A DNA stretch of 64,000 bases, taken from contig NC_092597.1 of assembly GCF_047663525.1 (NCBI RefSeq), forward strand, positions 22,460,001 to 22,524,000. Direction: 5' to 3'. Of this stretch, positions 58,691-64,000 are shown piece after piece (within the stretch, counting starts at the first letter, position 1; each line of letters opens with the position of its first letter). Below the pieces are notes generated by a model. The model was not told the origin of the DNA. It did not search any database and was given only the letters and a program-made list of their open reading frames with translations. A program made the translations under genes and the position numbers. The DNA comes from Anas platyrhynchos (lineage: Eukaryota; Chordata; Aves; Anseriformes; Anatidae).

Positions 58691-59395
58691 GAGGCTGGGT
58701 GTGTGAGAAGCCCGTGTACAACGCTAGGTGTGTAACAACCCAGTGAGTGACAGCGGGGTGTGCCACAGCCCCCTGTGTAATGGCAGGGCGTGCAACAGCT
58801 TCATGTGTGGTGCTTGGGAGTTCAACAGCCTCGTGTGTAACGCTGGGTGTGCAACAGCCCTGTGTGACATTAGGGTGTGCAGCAACCCTGTGCATAATGG
58901 CAGGGAGTGCGATAACCCCATGCCCGGAGGATTTCAAAAAAACAGGAGTTCAAAAACCCCCTGTGCAAGAGCCCTGTGCACAAAACTGGGGTGTGCAACA
59001 GCCCTGTGAGTGGCATCAGGGTGTGCAACAACCCTGTGCATGGTGGTAGGGTGTGCAATAACCCCATGCATGATGTTCAGGAGTTCAAAAACCCTGTGTG
59101 CAACAGCCCTGTGCACAAATCTAGGGTGTGCAACAGCCCTGTGAGTGACATCAGGGTGTGCAATAACCCTGTGCATGATGCTAGGGTGTGCAACAGCCAT
59201 GTGTGCAATGCTGGGGCGTGCAAGAAGTCTGTGTGACAGGGTGTTCAACAACCCTGTGGACAACCCCGGGGCATGTAACTACTGTGTGTTCAACGCTGGG
59301 GCATGCAACAACCCCGTGCATAACACCAGGTGTGCAAAAGCCCTGAGTGATACTGGGGTGCGCAACAACCCCATGCACAACACTGGGGCTGACAC
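58685..59395. repeat. Minisatellite, unit about 30 bp, between DPP8 and HACD3
   Basis: About 23-24 imperfect copies of a unit like GTGTGCAACAACCCTGTGCA plus TGATGCTAGG are lined up head to tail. Because the unit length is a multiple of three, frames stay open on both strands and give repeated peptides such as VCNNPVH (plus) and GLLHTL (minus); these are not evidence of coding. It sits directly upstream of DPP8 exon 1. Confidence 0.9.
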
Positions 59396-59880
59396 ACGTT
59401 GAGCCCAAAGCACCCTTAGGCTGCAGCACGGATATATAACATGAATTTATCTATTATATACCAGATATAGAACATAAATTTGCTTTCCCCCGTAAAGCAG
59501 AGCCGCTGCTCTGTAGGTGCGTGTCCCTCTGACCGCCACCAAGGCCCTGTCGCTGCAGATGACCCCCCCGGGCAGTTTTTCCTGGTGCCGCACAGTTTTG
59601 GGGTTTCTCAGCGGGATCAGCGCCCCCAAACGGGGCACGGTGCAGCGGGACCCCCACACCCCACAGGGGTTACACCCCAATTCCCACAGCCTGCCCTTCT
59701 CCCAACCCAACCACGGGCAGCTCCGTGAGACCAAGCCGAGCCCCGACCCTTCAAAACACAGCCGGGGGGCAGCTCCCCATCCCAAAACCACCTCAGAGGG
59801 GAGAACCGGCCATAAAGCGGCGCGGAGCCACCACAACACCCTCCCCCTCCCACAACCCCTCCTCCCTCCCTGCCTCCCTC
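59396..59880. other. Spacer between minisatellite and HACD3 promoter; nothing recognised
   Basis: The first part is AT-rich (about 59430-59490), then the stretch becomes GC-rich toward the HACD3 island. Open frames on both strands have no known domain and no splice context, and I do not call a gene. Confidence 0.6.
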
Positions 59881-59891
59881 CCTCAGCGCAG

Positions 59892-59903
59892 CGCGCATGC
59901 GCA
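59892..59903. promoter_or_regulatory. HACD3: NRF1 binding site
   Basis: CGCGCATGCGCA is a full match to the NRF1 consensus YGCGCAYGCGCR. NRF1 sites are common in CpG promoters of broadly expressed genes. Confidence 0.75.
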
Positions 59904-59995
59904 CTGCCGCCCTCCCGCCCCGGGCGCAGGCGCACCGGGAGCCGCCGCCGCCGCTTGGTGCCGGGCCCGCGGCGGGCGGGGGAGGGGGGGGCGCC

Positions 59996-60082
59996 ATGGC
60001 GGGGCCCAGCCTGCGGCCGCATGTGCACTGGGCGCAGCGGCACCGGGAGCTGTACCTGCGGGTGGAGCTCAGCGACGTGCGG
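59996..60082 (+). CDS. HACD3: HACD3 exon 1 coding part
   Basis: 29 codons ending HRELYLRVELSDVR; donor CGG|GTACCC, phase 0. The ATG context is GCGCCATGG. Confidence 0.95.
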
Positions 60083-63000
60083 GTACCCGCCCCGCACCGC
60101 CACACGCACCGGCACCGGCACTCGGGGTGGCCGCTGCTCGGGGGAGGGGAGGGGAGGGGAGGGGAGGGGGAAGGGGGTTGGGGTTGGGGTGAGGGGGGGA
60201 TTGAGGTGGGATTGGGGTGAGGGGGGGACCAAGGGGGGACTGGGGAGAGATTGGGGTGAGGGAAGTGGGATTGGGGTGAGGGAGGTGGGATTAAGGAGGG
60301 ATTGGGGTGGTATTGGGGTGAGATTGGCGTGAGGGAAGTGGGATTGGGGTGAAGGGGGTGAGATTAGGGTGAGGGAGGTGGGACTGGGGTGGGTTTAGGG
60401 TGGGATTGAGGTGAGGGAGGTGGGATTGGGGTAAAGGGGTGGGATTAGGGTGAGATTGGGGTGAAGGGAGGTGTTGGGATCACTGACAGTGGGATCAAGC
60501 TGATGACGGGATTGGGGTGAGGTTGGCGGTAGGATCACTGTGGGGGTGAGCTTGGGATCAGGCTGTGATCAGGGTGAGGGTGAGCGGGGCAGCAGCAGCA
60601 GTCCCGGTGTCCCCCCGAGGCACCGCGCTCTCCTCTTGGTACCGGCTGGGCACAGGGGGGTGGGACAGAGCACAGTAACGGGGCGTGCTGCCCGCCAAGG
60701 TCCCCTCCAAGGCTCTCCTCTCTCCCCAGAACCCGGACATCACCATCACCGACAATGTGCTCCACTTCAGAGGTAGGTGGCCGGCCCTCACCCGCAATTC
60801 CCCGCGTGCCAGGCACAGACCACGGGGCTCAAAAGCACGCCCACACGCAGCCCCCTGCATTTCACCACCAGCCCTATCTTATCTAATAGGGAAAACATCC
60901 CACCCCGCATTTAAATAGCAGGGACATTTCCCCGCATCTCTGCCTCACCCCAGCCCCAGCAGCGCAGCCCTTTTCCTTTCATAAAGACCTCGTTTGTGAG
61001 CGTTATCAAAGGGCTGCTCCAGGAACTGGCGTGCAATTTGGAAGGTAAAGCAGATCCCTGCCCCAAAGGCCGTTTTGTTTCAGTCGGGCAGCCACAGGGG
61101 CTGCTGTGGCTCGTCAGGGCGCTGCTGGGGACGTGCTTTTATTGGGGTTTGGTCGTTTATTCGGTCGTTTTCTCCAAAATCTGCTAAATGCAGCCTCCCT
61201 GGTGAGCCATTCGATAGGGTATGGCTGCACATCCGTTCACTTCGGGATCAGTTTACAGCACGCAGGGGTGGAAAGGAAACTTGGAGTGCGAGTTTCACTC
61301 CCACCGGTGACCGCTCGCCCTGGTCACGCAGCACAGCAGCTTTTCGGCTGGGCTCACACTGTGCCCAGGCAGCCTTTTGGGCTCCTCTTCTGCAGGCTTT
61401 GCACTGCAGGTGCTTCCCCAGCACTGTGCAGAGGTGCTGAGCCCAGCTGCTGTGCCTCTGAGCGGCTCCTCGCTTTGGGGCTTCATCCTCCCTCCCAGCA
61501 AGGCAGGGGAAGGCACTGTTAAAAATAAAAGTTGAATGTTTCTGTGTGGAAGGTATCCTCTGCAGACAAGGAATGTGGATCTTGCTAGGCCCTTGGTGCT
61601 GATCATTGATTTTTGTTTTTTAGCACAGGGTCATGGTGCCAAAGGGGACAACATCTACGAATTTCAGATCGAGTTCCTAGAACCAGTCGAGCCTAAAGTA
61701 GGTATTTTTTTTTTCTCTTTTCTAACTATTGTAAATGGGAGGTAATTTATTGAGAGATGTGGAAGGAAAATGGCTTTGCATGAAGTCTACAATGTGCTGT
61801 TAGATTTTCTTGGTGACTGTAACTGCCGACAACCTAAATGCTGTCTGTGGCAGTCCTCGGTCCCTGTGCTCAGCCACTGCTCTGCCTTAGTGCAAATCTC
61901 ACTGGAGCTAGCGCTCACATGGGTAAAAATTTAATAGAAACAGGGTCTTACATTTATCATAGCTGTTACACGGTAGTTGTATTTTCTAATAGGGATTTAA
62001 AGCAGCAAAAGAATGGGAGAATTTGGCAATGATTTTCCTGATGCAACCTTGCCTTGGAGAGGAGGGGAACACCGTGGTACAGTGTCAGTGTGATGTTTCC
62101 TGGCTGCTTTTCCAAAGGAAAGTCATGGGAACTGTTGCTTTTGACTTGTGCAAATTCCTTAGGTTGCCAGTACAGATACTGCAGGTCCTGTTGCAAAACG
62201 TTGTTTTAATTGCTGTTGTAGTCTGATAGAGAGCGTGGCTGGGAGGGCGAGCCCTTGCAGGTGGCTGTGAAGTCTGGCTTCACCTCTCAAAGCCATCAGG
62301 GGCACAGGGAAACTCTGGGCTCTGCTCCCAGCGGAGGATTTGTGCTGCTTATTCCTGGCTGCCAGCAGTCACGCTAGGAGCCGCGGTTTGGCTCTGCTGC
62401 TTCAGCAAGGAAGAGATCATTCCCTCTGTGCAACAGAGCCAAGGGCCAGAGGGTGAATTTCTGGGGTCTGAACTTGTTTTGTCTCCTGAAACAAGTGGTA
62501 AACTGGAACCTTCCTGGGGAAATGTGTGCCAGGTGTCAGCAAGCCCTTGCCTTTGCAGCATCCTTCCAAAAGTCTAGTAGTCACCCTGAGTCACCTTGGA
62601 AGGAGCTGGGTGCCTGCAGAAGGATCAACTCTGAAATCTGGGCGACTACAGATGGTGGGGACCAGGGGATAGGGTTTTCTCCAGGGTTTGCCCTGCTGGC
62701 TTTGGTGTGCACCTTGAGTGCTGCTTGCTGGTGCTGAGCTGGCCACCAGTGAGAGATGGAGCCTACGCCGGGCACAGAGCAGGCGTTAGCAGCTGTGAGT
62801 TACAGCTGCAGCTTTCAGATGTCCTGGGAGCATCCAGACAGCCTTGACAGGAGCTCTAAAGAACACGCTCAGTTAAGAACGTAGGTCACGGCTCTCCTGC
62901 ATCAGTTTCAGCTGTGTTTAAGAAGCAGTTTCGGGCAGAGCACCCTGGTGTGGGCTGGAGGTGCAGAGGGATCTGATGGTGGCAGTACGGGTGGCTAGTG

Positions 63001-64000
63001 CCAGTGTCAGTGCCTGCTCTGTGTGGTGGGATGCAGTGGTGCTGAGCAGGCTTCCCAGCTGGTTACAATGGCATCACAAGTCCCTTACCTTATGGGTTCA
63101 GTCCCAGAGCTTGTTTCTTAGGGCTTTTGTTGATGTCTGCTCTTGTGTCTGCCCTCAGCCCGTGTGCAGGGTGACTCAAAGGCAGCTGAACATCACCGTG
63201 CAGAAGAAGGAGAGTAACTGGTGGGAGAGGCTCACCAAGCAGGAGAAGCGCCCGCTCTTCCTCGCTCCTGACTTTGACCGCTGGTTAGATGAATCGGATG
63301 CTGAAATGGAACTGAGGGAGAAGGTCAGTGCTGCGGGCACGTGGTGCTTGTGCAGCCAGCTTCAGAGCAATGATAGCTGTTCCTCTGCATGTGAGCTTGT
63401 TTTATTCCTTTAGCTGCAGTTGTCTGGCGTGCTTGCTGCTGATGCTTTTTCATACAGATCTCAGGTAGACTTAGTTAAGCAGCTCAGATTTTAGCAGGAA
63501 TTCAGGAAAAGGCACACTTCTGGCTAAAAGGAGCAGCAGTTTGAATCTGAACTGTTGGCTGCACACCAGGTCAGCGCCGGCTGAGCCTGCACCTGAAGGC
63601 TTGCACCTCCTGCCCTATGCCCTAGCAGTCCTGTGTCCCGATCCATTCATGTCAAGGGGACACGTGTAGCCCAGAGACACCAGTCCTGGACATGGCTTGT
63701 CTGAAAAGCAGAGCTTTCAGTTTCTGTGTGTGCTGTTTCCTGAGCTGCTGGGCTGGCCCTGGCTGTGCGTTCCCACCATGTGGTTATCTCGAGCAGCTTA
63801 ATACAGCAGGGAAGTGAAAGCCCATCTTGGAAAACACTTGAACAGAGCACATTTCTGCTAACTTTTAAAACAAACGCTGCCCTGTTCCCCTCCACAGCCA
63901 CTGAGGAGAAAGGGCTGCTGCAATGCCAGAAACCAGAAAGCAGCAGTGAGGGGCGCGCAGAGAGCCAGGGCTCGATGTTCTGTTTCCATCAGGTCTCTGG
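59996..64000 (+). CDS. HACD3: 3-hydroxyacyl-CoA dehydratase 3 (5' part; gene runs off the right edge)
   Basis: HACD3 (PTPLAD1, B-ind1) is an ER multi-pass protein of the very-long-chain fatty acid elongation cycle, where HACD enzymes dehydrate 3-hydroxyacyl-CoA; it is also known as a Rac1 and HSP90-linked protein. Four exons are present (87, 43, 74 and 165 bases; 123 codons, phases consistent). The start gives MAGPSLRPHVHWAQRHREL, close to the human N-terminus. Residues about 5-94 form the CS (p23-like) domain, followed by the conserved WWERLTKQEKRPLFLAPDFD and WLDESDAEMELREK linker. The membrane region with the catalytic Tyr and Glu lies beyond 64000 (human protein about 362 residues). The first 29 codons share a CpG island with an NRF1 site. 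No defect is visible in the part present. Confidence 0.96.
60140..60560 (+). repeat. G-rich minisatellite in HACD3 intron 1
   Basis: The tract opens with GGGGA repeats (about 60141-60170) and continues with irregular GGGATTGGGGTGAGGGAGGT-like units to about 60560. The G-runs are all on the HACD3 sense strand, so the nascent transcript would carry them. Confidence 0.85.
60730..60772 (+). CDS. HACD3: HACD3 exon 2
   Basis: 43 bases, encoding NPDITITDNVLHFR plus G, in the CS domain. Acceptor CTCCCCAG, donor AGAG|GTAGGT. Confidence 0.95.
60773..61623 (+). other. HACD3: HACD3 intron 2; nothing else recognised
   Basis: Ordinary intronic sequence of 0.85 kb with a TTTTTTAG acceptor. Open frames here have no domain. 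Confidence 0.8.
61624..61697 (+). CDS. HACD3: HACD3 exon 3
   Basis: 74 bases, encoding QGHGAKGDNIYEFQIEFLEP through VEPK, completing most of the CS domain. Donor AAA|GTAGGT, phase 0. Confidence 0.95.
61698..63158 (+). other. HACD3: HACD3 intron 3; nothing else recognised
   Basis: 1.46 kb of ordinary intron. No clear repeat or nested gene was seen. Confidence 0.8.
63159..63323 (+). CDS. HACD3: HACD3 exon 4
   Basis: 165 bases, 55 codons, from PVCRVTQRQLNITVQKKESN through WLDESDAEMELREK. Acceptor TGCCCTCAG, donor AAG|GTCAGT, phase 0. The read-through frame after 63323 is intronic. Confidence 0.95.
63324..64000 (+). other. HACD3: HACD3 intron 4, partial
   Basis: No further HACD3 exon was recognised before the right edge; the next expected residues (a Glu-rich EEERLNK-like segment) are absent. 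Confidence 0.75.

Larger units (their letters stand above)
59880..60140 (+). promoter_or_regulatory. HACD3: HACD3 CpG-island promoter
   Basis: This CG-dense region contains a perfect NRF1 palindrome about 100 bases before the ATG, GCC repeats and no TATA box. The start site is probably between about 59890 and 59960. Confidence 0.7.

Noticed and set aside
58728-59429. Long repeated-peptide frames on both strands (CNNPVH-type and GLLHTL-type)
   Set aside because: They come from a tandem repeat whose unit is about 30 bases, a multiple of three, which keeps frames open. There is no family match and no splice or start context.
59447-60332. Frames of 261 and 271 codons on both strands over the HACD3 promoter
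   Set aside because: Pro/Arg/Gly-rich frames through a CpG island and a G-rich repeat, overlapping the real HACD3 exon 1 in another frame. No domain is seen.
62961-63413. A 150-codon plus-strand frame spanning HACD3 exon 4
   Set aside because: Only 63159-63323 is coding; the flanks are intron read-through either side of good splice sites.

Overview
This window is vertebrate nuclear DNA, most likely from a bird. Three things point that way. The genes are split into short exons with GT-AG introns. A CR1-type LINE 3' fragment lies near 32.8 kb. The DPP8 gene spans about 21 kb, with introns of 0.3-1.9 kb, which is compact. The gene order matches the human 15q22 block IGDCC4 - DPP8 - HACD3 (from memory of that map). 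The species cannot be fixed from sequence alone.

Layout. From 1 to about 16.2 kb there is no recognisable exon. I read it as the first intron of a minus-strand gene whose first coding exon (a signal peptide, 16170-16221) sits in a CpG island with a YY1 site; by synteny this gene is probably IGDCC4. From about 16.6 to 33.3 kb is intergenic DNA with simple repeats, one CR1 fragment and a diverged pair of about 90-bp repeats (24.6 and 25.3 kb). From about 33.3 to 58.65 kb is DPP8 on the minus strand: an AT-rich 3' UTR with proximal and distal poly(A) signals, 19 coding exons that I joined base by base into an intact 882-codon frame, and a non-coding first exon in a CpG island. From 58.69 to 59.4 kb is a minisatellite with a unit of about 30 bp. 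HACD3 begins on the plus strand at 59996 and runs off the right edge; its first four coding exons (123 codons, the CS/p23-like domain and linker) are present.

DPP8 and HACD3 are divergently transcribed from two CpG-rich promoters about 1.2 kb apart, separated by the minisatellite. DPP8 is a cytosolic post-proline dipeptidyl peptidase. HACD3 is an ER membrane protein of very-long-chain fatty acid elongation. Nothing suggests they share a pathway; their closeness is conserved synteny. No bacterial-type operon, CRISPR array, rRNA or functional tRNA gene was seen. I found no new biological system. The most useful leads are the minisatellite between the promoters, an AT microsatellite in the splice-acceptor region of DPP8 exon 18, an overlapping upstream ORF at the DPP8 start, the repeat pair with splice-donor-like ends, and a well-preserved MIR/CORE-SINE.
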